A stretch of 64,000 bases of DNA. It comes from Salminus brasiliensis (taxonomy: Eukaryota > Chordata > Actinopteri > Characiformes > Bryconidae). Made by a program: the position numbers and the translations under genes. Of this stretch, positions 37,187 through 59,049 are shown one piece after another. Numbering within the stretch: position 1 is the first letter of the stretch; every line of letters starts with the position of its first letter. Location of the stretch: NCBI RefSeq assembly GCF_030463535.1, contig NC_132878.1:21503925-21567924 (forward strand). Reading direction: 5' to 3'. Below the pieces are notes generated by a model. That model did no database searches and was not told where the DNA came from. It saw only the letters and a list, made by a program, of their open reading frames with translations.

Positions 37187-39179
37187 TAAAGTAAAGTAAG
37201 GTAAGGTAAAGTAAGACTTTTATCAGTGCTGGAAGAATAGAATAAATGAAGACAAAATATTAAATTAGGAACTGAGTGTTAATGACTAAAATATAACAAT
37301 AACCTCTATCATTTGGAAATACTCAGGAAATACAAGCCTAACACACAATTGTGCTCACATACACAATACAACAGCCACTTCCCACCTTTGAAATTTTGTT
37401 GCAAGGTATCTTTCTGGTAAATTAGCACTTCCCAAAGTGTCACCCACAACCCATAGTTGCCCCATAGAGACATTTGATTTAGCTTAACAGTCTAAAAGTT
37501 CCTCTAACCCACCCCACCCCAACCTCAACCAATGAGAGAATAAAACATATCAATAGGTCTCATCTTTTTTATTACTGCTTTTTTATACTTAGTATTTCCT
37601 TATTAAATATTTTAACAACAATAATGAGTGAAGTGTTATATAAGTGTGCTAGATGGCCTCACTCTCTCCTTGGGTGGGTAGGATGGACCTCCCTCTCCCC
37701 TCACCACTCAGCATGATGCTAGTCAGAGTGGGTGCCTGTTAGCTAATGTAACAAAACAAGCAGGCATGTTGAGCTGTCCAGTGATGTTGAGCCAGCAGCA
37801 GGTTGAAAAGATGAGTTTGGCTGAATTCATGTGTCTTAGAAGAAGCATGTGCTAGCTTTTACCTTCCCAGCGTTGGTAGAATCATGTGATAGGCTAGTAT
37901 AGAGTACTAGGCAATGGATTGGAGGTTGACCGTGCCAGAATTTGGGGGAATTTTAGTTTAAGCACCTCCAGCGTAAAGCCTAAAGGGATTTGTTGCAACA
38001 CTTACACAAATAAACAATACAGTGTATTTTGAAACAATAAAGCAATGGTTCAGTCTTGATCAGCCAAGACATAACTGCCCATTTGTGTAGTAAACAGTTT
38101 GTTATACAATTTCAGCCTGAGGCAGGTGTTTGAAGATTTATGCATTTAGGATTTCATGATGCTAACTGGAGGGGTATAAGCTTGCTTCCATTAGATGTTA
38201 GCTAAATTAGCCTTGTAGCTCCAGAGAAAAACTAAAGTCATTTTTTAAAAAAACACTACCACTTGTTTACTGTTCGTTCATCATGCTGAGCTTGGCTACC
38301 ACTACTAGCTGGAACATGCACTAAAATCACAGGGTCGCCAAAGAGACAAGAATATAGCCGTGTAGCCATCCAAGATATTCGCTCCTACTCTCTGCCCAAA
38401 AACTACCTCCCCCACTTCATCCATCTTTTAATGTCACACTAGCTTTCAGATTAGGCAAATTCCCCATAGCCAAATTCCTTTCCTTCCAATTTGCAAAATA
38501 ACAGAGAAGAGCAATATGAATCCTGCATTTGTATCCCTGCTTCCATATTTTGTATAAATCTCATACCTGCAATTTCCTGTAAAACAATGCCACCCACAGT
38601 GTTGCTGCTGTACATACAGTCTAGTGTCAGTCTAGACACTCATTTACTTGCCATACATGAGAACAGGCTTGTAAATCACATTACTCCGGTCCTCTATATA
38701 GGCCTCTATAGTTCTTGTTGCCAGAATGAGGTTTAGTGAAGCTCAGCTTTGCTCTGGACCTTTGAGGGTAATATATCTAGCTAGTGTGGTGCGTCGGCAC
38801 AGGGATTCGTAGTATATCCACCTCTAAAAAGACTGGTTACCTCATTATATCCACTTACAAATAGCAATATATGTTCACATCTTGAGTTATGTGCTTGATT
38901 TTGACCAAGCAGGCTGAGTGTAAAGACATCATAACCAGCACGCTCCACACTTAACACGTTTGATTTTTTATCATCATGCTCCACAATCACAGCAGAAGCT
39001 TGACATCATGTTAGCTAGCATTGCAGCATTGGGCTTAATCTTATCTCCTTTTAACATTTAATACAAGTGCATTTATGTAAAATAATGATGTTGCTGTCAT
39101 GGCTCTATTGGCTGCTGTGTATTTAACCGAATTTACATTACACAATTCTTTTTTACACAAGATTTTTTTACATGATTCC

Positions 39180-39395
39180 ACCATTGGTCTAATGGTACTG
39201 GCTAATATAGCTAATTGAGGGTTCAATGCCCGGGCTTGGCAAGCTGCCACAGTTGGGCCCTCAAGCAAGGCCCTCAACCACTCGGGGCACGTGTGCTCAC
39301 TGTCCACTGTGTTTGTGTGGGTGTTTGTTCACTAGTGTGTATGCAAGTGTGTTCACTGCCCAGCTGGGTTAAAGTTAGAGGCCAAATTCTATCTG
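39180..39395 (+). mobile_element. tRNA-derived SINE
   Basis: The head has a tRNA-like 'ggtctaatggtactgg' A-box region and a B box GGTTCAATGCC at 39220-39230. It is followed by 'gcaagctgccacagttgggc', 'caagcaaggccctcaacc' and a TG-rich body ending near 'gggttaaagttagagg'. It is a diverged copy of a fish SINE type, not a functional tRNA gene. Confidence 0.65.
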
Positions 39396-41250
39396 AATCC
39401 AAAACAAATGGTGAATATGGCTGTCTTGTCTTGTCAGTTTGCATCATGCTCATGGGTGATACTAACTCGGTTCCATTACTGGTTAGCTACATTAGCTTTG
39501 TAGCTCCAGGGCAAAACTAAGGAAAAAAGCTTTAAACATTCTTTAAAGTTATTACCATGCTGTCCTGATTCATGCATTTATTTTCGTAATAATACAAAAA
39601 AACCCTTTGCTAGTGTTAGTGTTAGTGATGTTTAGATATTGCTTTAAATCCTGGGTCACTAAAGTGGACACTTCCTCTGGTTTTCTTTCTCAGACTGCCT
39701 GTCTGCATCCCCTGCTAAGCAGCTCAGGGCTTTTCCCTCAAAGGGGGAGCGCATCTGAAGTGTCTCCGCAGAGTCTGGAGCACTAAATAGACACATGAGC
39801 TCACCACATGGGGAAAAGTATCCTAAAGGCCAGGGCAGGGGACCCTCTGGGATTACACTCTGTAAATGCTTGGAGAAAGCACTTCACAGGCCACCGACAT
39901 TTCCTTACCCAAGTCATTCCTTCTCTTTGACGGTCTGTCACATATGTGGCAAGCATGACAAATCTGTAGCCAGTTGCACCAGCTGAACGTGCGTTCAATC
40001 ATAGGTTAGCGTGTGAAGAGTAGCCTAAACTGGTATCTCAGTATGGCAAGGCCAGGTGAAGAAGCACTCGGGGCTAGACTGTACTGATTGTACTATGTAT
40101 TATGTACTGATTATGCCACACCCACTGATGAGCTAAAGACTGAAGATTCACTACTGAAACACACACCAAGCCAGCACCCCCTCTTCCCATGTCTGGTACC
40201 GGTTGCTAATGAGTGAAATGGTGCAGTACAACAAGTGATACATACAAAAGCAGAATGAGATGTGTGTTGTAAATCTACGTGCTTTCTGACGGTCTGGTCA
40301 TGTTGACATTTTCATTCTAGTCATTCTGACATTTTCTTGGCTTTTTCAGACCAGTTTTCCAGCAGAAGAATTGAAAACCAGTCTCCAGACACTACATTTA
40401 ACAGCTTACCCTTCCCCTGCCAGCCGTAAACACTGTAAATTATTTGCACAAAGGCTTGCAGAGGCCCAGCTTTTCTCTGAGCCAAAGCACCAAGGACACT
40501 GTGCTCTGGCAGAATGAACCCTTAGATCTGTTTAATCCAAGAATTGGTTCCATTATTAATCATTTTATTTATTCATATATCCATTTTTTGGTTTATTTGA
40601 TTGATTTATTGATTGGTAATTGATGGGTTGTCATTAAACTGAGAATAAACCAGTAACAGCTTAATTCCTGAAAGGAAATCATCTCATAGGGAGTCATTTA
40701 ATTGCTATTTGTCAACATTTATTAAGTCTCTCATTTATTTGCTCTGATGAACTAGGATCATTGGTTGAAGGACAGTTTATATCTTATGTTACTGTATCTT
40801 TAAAAGTGGGGCCCCCTCTAAAGCTGTAAACCATAAGCGCTAAGCTATTCCTACATGACAAACCCAATCTTTTTAGGGCAAAAAAAGGAATGATACAAAT
40901 ATCACATCCACTGCATTTCTATGACTTTGCGGTCCTGAAAGCTTTAGGAAGCTAATTTTACTTTAATACTTAATTACTTAAGTGTTATTTTAAAAAAATG
41001 TACTAAAACAAAAAAATATTATAAAGTATAAATATTATAAATATTATAAATAATAGTATTTATTAAAACGAATTACTTGTACTTTAACTTTAACATTTCT
41101 AATGGAAAACAGTTTCCCTTAAAGTCTTAAAAGTCACCATTAATATGTTTTTGTTTCAGAAACCTTTTTTAGTTTAAAATATTTTAATCAGGTTAATAAT
41201 ATGTTTGCGGAGCTTTGACCTGAAATATTTAAAACAATCACATTAAACCT

Positions 41251-41290
<40 letters not shown>

Positions 41291-41307
41291 TAAAGAAGTA
41301 ATGTGAA

Positions 41308-41465
41308 TTAAGATAAGATAATCATTTATTAGTCCCACAGTGGGGAAATTCTAAGTGTCAAAACATACAAGGGATAGCAAGACACTGAGATGCAAAAATG
41401 TAGAAAATTATCAATATACACACAAAATAAATAATAGAAGTAAAAAGCTATAACAATTTTATTTA
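41308..41465 (-). mobile_element. LINE 3' tail copy
   Basis: It repeats the 'agataagataatc(c/a)tttattagtcccacag...gcaagacactgagatgcaaaaa' sequence of the element at 27041-27300 but stops before its coding end. Confidence 0.65.
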
Positions 41466-41644
41466 TTATTATATGATTTATTCTATTATTTATATTATTT
41501 AACAATATTAACTATGCACTACTTTATGATAATTGTTGTTTATTTTGTGTACATGTATATAGTACAGTATTTCTTCTTAATACAAAAAGCTAACATCGTA
41601 AACAGTGCTAAAAACCCTATCGCGATATTACAGGGTTATATCGG

Positions 41645-41925
41645 GTCATGCCCGCCCTGCTATTTTTCCACCCCTGCTGCTACCCAATCGCAGGGCAGTG
41701 GGCGGGGCCTGCGCGCTGAATACGGGTGGGAAGGAAAACAAACAGCTGTCGTCTGAGCTGCTGAAGTTGGAAGGAAGTGACGGGGGGAGTTTTGGGGGAA
41801 AGTTGTAGCCCTGCTGCCGGAGGCGAAACAAATCCGGGAAGAATCTGAACGAAAGCCGCCGCAAACCTCTACCAAACCGAAAGACCGAGAGAGACCTGAG
41901 AGAGAGTGCTGGTGTTTGGGCCAGC
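41645..41925 (+). promoter_or_regulatory. oaf: oaf promoter and leader
   Basis: An abrupt GC- and CpG-rich block carries a CCAAT box (41684-41688) and a GC box GGGCGGGGC (41700-41708) with no TATA box, typical of a CpG-island promoter. Transcription probably starts within about 41720-41800. No ATG occurs from there until 41926. The minus-strand open frames here are products of the GC-rich composition. Confidence 0.6.
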
Positions 41926-42097
41926 ATGGAGGAGCAGAGAGCATGAGGAGCTTTGATTTGGGGCAGCGGCGCCTGTTGTGGTCTGGAGCGGTGTCTGAGA
42001 TTCAGTGCGGGTCTGCTGGGCTTAAGTTATTCGGGAGAGATGGCCCATTGTTGTGTTAAATGACTCGGGAAGCGGGCTTCCTTCTGTTTCCTCTGTA

Positions 42098-42098
<1 letters not shown>
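41926..42098 (+). promoter_or_regulatory. oaf: Chain of upstream ORFs leading into the oaf start codon
   Basis: Three upstream frames join end to end. uORF1 is 41926-41946 (MEEQRA, TGA). uORF2 is 41943-42059 (38 codons, TAA) and begins in an ATGA overlap with the stop of uORF1. uORF3 is 42060-42098 (MTREAGFLLFPL, TAA) and begins directly after the stop of uORF2. The last stop overlaps the oaf ATG by one base (TAATG, 42096-42100). A fourth short frame (42040-42063, MAHCCVK) overlaps them. Seen directly; a role in reinitiation is inferred. Confidence 0.65.
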
Positions 42099-51948
<9,850 letters not shown>

Positions 51949-52715
51949 TGCTACAGTTAAAAACAGCATGACTAACCTTACAAGCGGGTTCCTGTTAGCA
52001 GTGCCTTGGTGGGATCATGCCATGACTGTTGCCGTTTGATTTACTGTTAGTGCCTTCAGCGGTGTTTGGGTGATAACGTTTTTCAAAGTGTTCTTATTTG
52101 ATAGTTCCAAGCTGCCTTTGAACGTGTATGTCTTAGCAAGGCTGTGTCTAAAAAGGAGCCAACTAGGAACAAAACGCAGCCTTTTGGTTTTAACGCAAGC
52201 TCGTCTTAATAGAAAATGGCTATTGTGTCACTTTCTTAGTTCTCAAGTAATACCAGACTACCTGTAATCTAAAAAAAAAAGAAATGCAGTTACGTCCTTT
52301 ATGGTAGGAGCTAAAGTATGAAGTATGAAGGCTGTTTATTTCAGTACTTCAATGCTTTTAAAGAGACTTCCCTTCTTAAGACAGGGAGATTTCTGTTACC
52401 ATTACTGTGGATATGACGATGTGTTCTAATGGTCAGGGTTTTGACCATGACTCCTATCTATCTTTGTGTTAACACCTTCTGCCTAAAAGGACAAAAGGAT
52501 ATTTTGACTTGAACAATTAAGCCAGTTTACCTTTTATTGCCGCTGTCACTACTATGTAGCCTCAGGGCAGGAGGTCATATGACCATGAGGGTCAAATGTT
52601 AAGTTCTCCCCTAGGGCAGAGATATTCCTACTTTTCTAATGTCTTATTCTAATTATTGTTTAACTTCTCTGTGAATCTGACATTGGTTAAATAAAGGGTG
52701 TGTATTTTGTATTAG
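51949..52715 (+). other. oaf: 3' UTR of oaf
   Basis: Sequence after the TAA at 51946-51948 leads to an AATAAA at 52690-52695, followed by a GT-rich downstream element ('gggtgtgtattttg'). Transcription therefore probably ends near 52715. Confidence 0.65.
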
Positions 52716-54310
52716 CATTTAGTAGCATTTTTCGAGCTCATTTAAGGGAATAATGTGTATAGTGGGATTTGTCTTTTCCAGAGTCGTCCGTTGATGTTAT
52801 TTTTTAGTTGGTTGGTCTTTGTTTTGTATCTTTTTAATTTTTGTACTTGTTTACTGAATTTTACCCATTTTTTTTCCATGTTGGTACTGACAATTATGCT
52901 CAAGCTGCCCCTGATGCAGCCTCAACATGCTTAGAAAGCACCGGGATCCCAGCTCCACTGCACCAGTTAACATACGCATGTGCTAACAAACATCACTTTG
53001 AGTGAAAAGGGGAGAGAGCGCCATCTACCCACCCAGAGAGATTTTTCGGAGAAAATCTTTACAAATCAGTGCCTTCATAATCCAGAAATCTCATTTCTGG
53101 GACGTTCACATTACGAGCCTCATTAATCAATTCCTTTTTACAAACCCCAAATGTCTCTACTCCAGAATCTCTACAAATTCCAGAATCCCTAAACCTCTCC
53201 ATTGGAGCAGATTCAGCACATTTCTTAATGAAAATACTCTCTCCCATTTATTTTACAAAGTACCTAGCAACTTATATTTTAATCTCACACAGGTGTGAGA
53301 TTTCTGTTTAGTGTCTTTTTGAAGTTACTTTTCTCAGAAATTGCAGTAATTCACACCTCAAACCTAGACTCTGCTGTAAAGGGTTTAATTAATTCTACTG
53401 TTCAATCTCGTCTGGCTTACAGTTTAAGCCGTGACATCCTTTTACAAAAGGAGCTACAGTGGCAGCTAAGACAGTGTCAATGATCGTTTTTGTGTTGTCT
53501 ATTTATTGCTAATATATTCAAGTGATGCCAAATGTGCAACTCATGGGACGGTTGATCTCTATAACCCTGACTAATTGTCTCATTTACATTTCAATTACCC
53601 TATTATGGTGAATAGCGTTTTGGGTTGGTATGTAGGGTACAGTAGGGCAGTATAGCGACTGATCATGACAGGCAGATGAAACTTTCACACAATGCAATAT
53701 TGTTTTCATGTGTGGGACGTTTTTAAAATAGTACATTTCAGATTCACTTTACTTTTTCAGCGGTTGTTCCTTGCGTATTTATTGAAACGGTAGCCGAAAT
53801 CCTCATTGTCCTTATAGCACTCAATATATTCACATACACACTACATTTTGAAGGTGTTTATAATTTATGACTGTTTGGTACTTAATAACACTGTATTCTG
53901 TCACATGTTGATTTGTTTGTTGTATGAAAATGCTCAGGTTCCTCTTTGACACAAATGCAGCCAAAAGGATGTGATGCAACTAGAGGCTTTTGCCTTTAAC
54001 ACTTAATAATGCAATGTTAATTGTATATATAATACAAAACAACAATAATAAAACATAATACATATCAGTAGACATGTTTAGGTTGTAGTGTCACAGTTTC
54101 AGAAATGTGTAAATATGTTTTCTTGCCTTATCTGACATAATTGTTTTTGTTTTTCAACAAATTACAGTAACTAAATGCCAAATGTGAGAATTAACAGGAA
54201 CACGACTACACAGTATGTCTTACTAATTTTTAATGACAGTGTAAATAAAGATGTAACTTTTTATTGGTTGTGTGTATTTATTGTTAAGGCCTACATGTCT
54301 CTTTGGCCAA
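52716..54310. other. Intergenic region downstream of oaf
   Basis: No gene is seen. A short SINE-like block around 53011-53040 ('gcgccatctacccacccagagag') carries a CTCF-like core. The remainder is AT-rich, and short open frames lack recognisable domains. Confidence 0.5.
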
Positions 54311-54319
54311 TAAGTCCAA

Positions 54320-56330
54320 TATGTTTATCAGAGCCCATGCATAAACTATTTCTTAAAAACTGCACGCTCCTGATATTCAGCGACTGGAGACATTATTCAA
54401 AGGCCTCCCTATACCCACAATTAGTACTTTCACTTGGTCTGAGCTGGACTCTCCAATATCTGAAGAAGAGTTCAGCCATTCAAGCAATGCAGAATGGTAA
54501 GACTCCTGGGCCTGATGACTTTTCCACTGAGTTGTTAAAGAAATTTTCAAAGGAACTTATCCCTTTGTTGCAATGTTCAGTGACTCCCTCAAGCGAGGTG
54601 CTCTTCCTACCACCTTGCCACAAGCGAGGTGCCACAATTTCCCTGATACTGAAGAAAGGAAACAATTCTCTGGATTGATCAGTTTGCTTAATGTAGATGT
54701 TAAAATTGTATCAAAAGTATTCCACCTTTTTTACCACCAGGTTTTACTTTTGTTAGATGCTGAAAAGTTATTTGACCGTGTTGAATGGAATTGTAATTTT
54801 TTTCTATATGTTGCAGAAATTTGGTTTTGGCCCTCTAAACATATCTCGCCTTGAATACGTCTTCCCTAGCCACAGTATGTACATTTTTTTTCGTATGTAC
54901 TGATTTTGTTTAAGTCTTTTTTCAGGATTCACATCAAGGAGACCCCCTTTCTCCATTACTCGTTGCAATTGCTATTTGGACACATTCTGGAGTTCGGGGA
55001 TCAATCGCGGTGGTCTTGAACATAAAATGTCCCTTTATGCGGACAATGTGGTTCCATTTACTATTGGACCAGAAGTCTCTTTGCCGCATGCTCTCCATAT
55101 CAGTGACACTTACAGCTCTTCTTTAGGTTCTTTAGGTTAAATACTAAATACTTCAAAAAGCGAATTAATAACATTGAGATTGAGGTATATTGGGGTAACT
55201 TTGACTCATAAACAATCTGCTCATTTTAAATCTAATTTTCAAGTTTATTACCAAAAACCTTTTTCAAAACACTTATCGATATATTTATAACTTTATCTGG
55301 AATAATAAACTTCTTTGAAGCCCAAAACAATTTGGAGGCCTGGGATCTCCACACTTTCTGTTTTATTACTGAGCAGCACATATTTGGAGTATTTTATTTT
55401 GGAGCCAAGATCATTATAGGCTGAATGACTGGGTGCCATGTTGGACTCCAGTGGAAATTGATGCTGCTGGACATTTGGTTGATGGCAGTATTATGTGCTC
55501 CCCTGGCTTCCCTTTTGACAACCCTATTTTAAATGCTTCAATACGTATATGGTGCCAATTTCAACTTCATTTTGGTGTTTAATCTCAACACCCAATTTCC
55601 TTCTCTTAAAACCCACTTACAAATTCAGAATTTCGTTAGCAATGCATTTACAGACTTCCCTAACACTCCCTCAAAATCACTTTTGGATATTTTAGAAATC
55701 AATGCAGACTCTAGAGGTGATATTTCTAAATTATATAAACTCTTGCTTTCTTTAGTCCCAAGCCAGACTGTAGTTCTTAAGCAGCAACAGGAAGAGGATT
55801 TACATTTTACTGTCGAGCAAGAGGTTTGGGAAAGCGTTATTCATCGCATCCATACTTCTTCAGTTAGTCAACCTTATTCAGTTAAATTGCTCCATCCAGT
55901 ACACTGGACAAAGGTTAAACTAAACTCAACCCAGATCTTGATGTTCTCTGTTACTGTTGCTCCCAAGTCCCAGCTTCCCTCTCTAACATGTTTTGGTCCT
56001 GTCCAGCTTTAAAATCTTTTTGGCATTCTGTTTTTGACTGTTTTTCTTTCATTGTTATTTGTAAAACTATACCTTGTCCCCTAATGCCCTTGTTTGGTCT
56101 AATCCCCAAATATTTTACTTTCTCAGCTGAGTATTCTGATGCTTTTGCATTTTGCACCCTTCTAGCAGGACGTCTTATTTTAAGTCAGTAGAAAGGTTCC
56201 ACACCACCTTCATTTAAACACTGGATTAAAGATGTTGCTTTATTTTTGTATCTTGAAAAAAGGAGACACACTTAGAGGTAACACACGGCAATATCTTTGA
56301 AAATTGAACACCCTTTTTTGCTTTCTTCCT
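54320..56330 (+). mobile_element. Decayed L1/Tx1-type LINE, reverse transcriptase remnant
   Basis: Successive blocks of an L1-type ORF2 appear in order but in shifting frames: AIQAMQNGKTPGPDDF (54478-54525), LLDAEKLFDRVEW (about 54751-54790), HQGDPLSPLLVAIAI (about 54934-54980), a degraded LYADN in place of YADD (about 55034-55048), and the C-terminal CPALKSFWHSVFD (about 55994-56040). Multiple stops and frameshifts show it is dead. It lacks the endonuclease half, so it is 5' truncated. Confidence 0.8.
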
Positions 56331-56939
56331 AGAGACTCAGCAGTCGGATCTGCTAAGTGCACCACAGTAAAGGTAATTGGTTATCTCTATATTCCCTTTA
56401 TTTAATTATTTAATTTAATTTAATTGACTTATTTTTAATGTATATATTAGTATCTATTGACTGTTTCGAGGAATTTGTATATCTCAGCTATTTTAAGGTC
56501 AGACCAGGGTGGGTGAGGGTGGGTGGAAGGGTGTAACTGTACTGGGTGGACCTGGATGGCTTTTTAGAGGTATCTTGAAAAACATTGCTAAAAATGTATA
56601 TGTTAGTCATCTCTGTTTCAAATGTGTTAATCTCCGTATTCTGCCAACCCATCTGTGTAATTTCTGATTTCAACACTGCTCTCTAGTGTTAGTTGTCTAC
56701 AACTGCACACCATAGCTGGTACATTTGCCTGCAGCCATGAATCTGCCTTTTCAGGATGTCCTGTTCAAACAAAGTAGCATAATGGGGCCAAAAGTCACAT
56801 CTAGCAGCAGAAGTCAGCTACAGTAGTAATCTAATTCGGTTATTAAATATCATTATAAAATTGAATAACAGTTTAAAAACTATAATGTAGCCTAGATCGG
56901 CTGGCTACTTAATCCAACTGTATCACCCTACAATAATTT

Positions 56940-57115
56940 CTAACTACAGAAAACATTCTTATACACCAAATGCTACCCAATTGTGGTCCTGGAGATTTAC
57001 CACCCTGTAGAGTTGGGATCTAACATACTTGACTGATCTAACCTACTTGAATGAATCATCTGAAGGCCTTCATTACCTGGATCAGGCGTCAAATAAGGGC
57101 TACCTAAGGGTGCAG
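56940..57115. repeat. Dispersed fish repeat fragment
   Basis: The 'caattgtggtcctggagatttaccaccctgtagag' style sequence with 'atcaggcgtcaaataa' is a recurring fish interspersed repeat, probably a non-autonomous DNA element. Ends and target duplications cannot be placed. Confidence 0.4.
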
Positions 57116-57119
57116 AGGA

Positions 57120-58200
57120 GTATATAGACACTAGTAACTGAATCTCAATTTTGTTGCAAAATAATCTGAGATGTATTCCAATAAGATTATGTACAAACAA
57201 CCTGCACATCTCTGCCAAATTCAGTGGTGTGAGTGCAAATGTCACAGCTTTACCCACACATAACAGTAACAGACTAAGGGGCTTGTTAAAACTAGACTAT
57301 GAATTGCACACCACAATTAATTCAGTACAACTTTATGTTGCTTGAACCAAAAAAACTTTCCAACCTATACACATCTGAATATCTGCATCAAAATATATAT
57401 TTGTGACAAAATGCTATCAAACAGCAACTTTATTCTACAGTAGAACAGAATTTTGTTTATATACATTTATGGCATGTTTTGATGATTTTTTTGTTTTGAA
57501 TTGATACAGGGGATGTGAATTATCATACTGTATTTTGGAAGGATTTATTTTATCACTATTAAAACTAACCCCACCTTGAGGAGGATCTAGTATGGGCATC
57601 AAAACTGTGCTATATTACAATTACCAAAAGTGATTCAATTAATACTGGTGTGAAACATCAAAGACCATTTCTGATGAAAAACGTCTGCAGGGTGAATCTG
57701 CAGAAATATCTTTCAGAATTTGGTGAGTATGGTAAGTGAATATGGTCAAAGGTTACAGATATTACTATGATAATAGTGATTATGATAATATGACCAGGAG
57801 CATGTTCTATTTGGATTCTGTTAAATTACATAAAAACAGCTCCACAAATATATTTTACCCTGCATTAGTCGAACATAGTCATTTATAAAACAATAAGACA
57901 ATATGCAAAAATGTAAATGTAAAAGACTTGTTCAGTAGTTGGTTCTTTTGACCCGTTAAAACAGAGTTTTGTTTTGCTGCTATATAGAACTTTGTCTTAA
58001 AAGATTCAGTAAATATCCATATATAAGAGGTTTTCTTTCACAGAGCCTTTTAACCAACCACTGAAACATTTATATGGTTACTTATTTGATTGGTCATGTT
58101 TCTATACAGAACCCCCAGGAAAACTGCAGTAGGTCTATAACAGGTTCTATTTGAAAGATTTTACATCAAAAATACAGCAAGTATTACTCCCCTCAGGTGA
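57120..58200. other. Intergenic region upstream of the POU gene
   Basis: AT-rich sequence with no recognisable gene, repeat or motif cluster. Confidence 0.5.
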
Positions 58201-58249
58201 GTATAAGAACTATGTAAGTGTCAGCAGTGAGACCCCTCCTTCATAGTGG

Positions 58250-59049
58250 ACTCCCCTAGCCTTTACATGATTTGCAAGCCAGATACCGTACCTGTAGAAA
58301 ACAGGCAGCCTGTATAGCCATTCACAAGCATGGCGGCATATCAGTATAAACACTGGCAAGAAACACACACATTTTGGAGCAGGAGAAGGCACACATGCTC
58401 TGGATCTTTTTTCAAAGTTTGCCATCTCCCCCCTTTGTTGTTTTATGCAAAATGGCTGAGTGTGGATAGGACGCACCGTGGGCCTTATGCAAATCGCCTG
58501 TCTATCAGCTCATGTGGGATCGTGAAAAAGGTGAATACTCCTCCACTGACCAACTTTGCCAAATGTTTAAAGTTTCTTCTTAGCATCTAGAGGCCTTTTT
58601 GCTCTTTCTTACGTGCAAGACCTTGGAGAAGACGCAGAAGACCAGAAAAGGGATACTTTCGCACTCCCCTGGCCAAGGTGAGAGCTAAAACTATACTCGA
58701 TAGCATCGAGCATGCTCGGGAGCAGCCGCTTCCCCAATGCTCATGTTCCATTCTCTACAGCCAGAATCATATCGCTCGACTTGGTCACTTGTTGGCGCGG
58801 CATATTGACCGATTTAAATGTTTTTGACTAGAAGAGATTAGAGAGGAAAGCCCAAGGCCGGGAACACCTAGGCTCTTATGAATATTACAACAAGCCTTTT
58901 ACATAAAGGGAGACCATTTGAAAGTCGGGGCTATTAGAATAAACCTCAAGATCATTTTACTGACCGTGGGGCCCGTGCCATGAATTGGCCCCAGTGTCCG
59001 CATAAAGTTGTGATCCTGTAGGAAAATCAGCTGTATTTATCATTTACAG
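58250..59049 (+). promoter_or_regulatory. Putative promoter / 5' non-coding exon region of the POU class 2 gene
   Basis: The sequence becomes complex and GC-balanced, unlike its AT-rich surroundings. It has a perfect octamer ATGCAAAT at 58487-58494 and a good donor CCAAG|gtgaga after 58677. If the segment ending at 58677 is spliced to the acceptor at 59049, the frame from a TAG at about 58585 contains no ATG until 59058. It would then be 5' UTR and translation would begin at 59058. An 86-codon frame at 58330-58590 has no family resemblance and is not called as a gene. Confidence 0.35.

Larger units (their letters stand above)
35330..41640. other. Intergenic region between pde9a and oaf
   Basis: No gene is recognisable on either strand. 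It contains two SINE copies (37080-37186, 39180-39395), a LINE tail (41308-41465), an (AAT)n microsatellite (about 41254-41287) and a CTCF-like motif with one core mismatch (CCAGCAGGGGGATCC, 36568-36582). Otherwise it is AT-rich, with short frames lacking any domain. Confidence 0.6.

Noticed and set aside
41646-41944. Two overlapping minus-strand frames of about 94 codons upstream of oaf
   Set aside because: They fall in the GC-rich promoter and leader where stops are rare; no domain and no splice signals fit.
54175-54678. 167-codon frame that looks like a small gene
   Set aside because: Its second half is an L1-type reverse transcriptase block (GKTPGPDDF) and the downstream domains continue in other frames with stops, so it is a dead LINE.
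58330-58590. 86-codon frame starting MAAYQYKHW upstream of the POU gene
   Set aside because: No family resemblance, no clear splice link to the POU frame. More likely chance within a regulatory or 5' UTR region.
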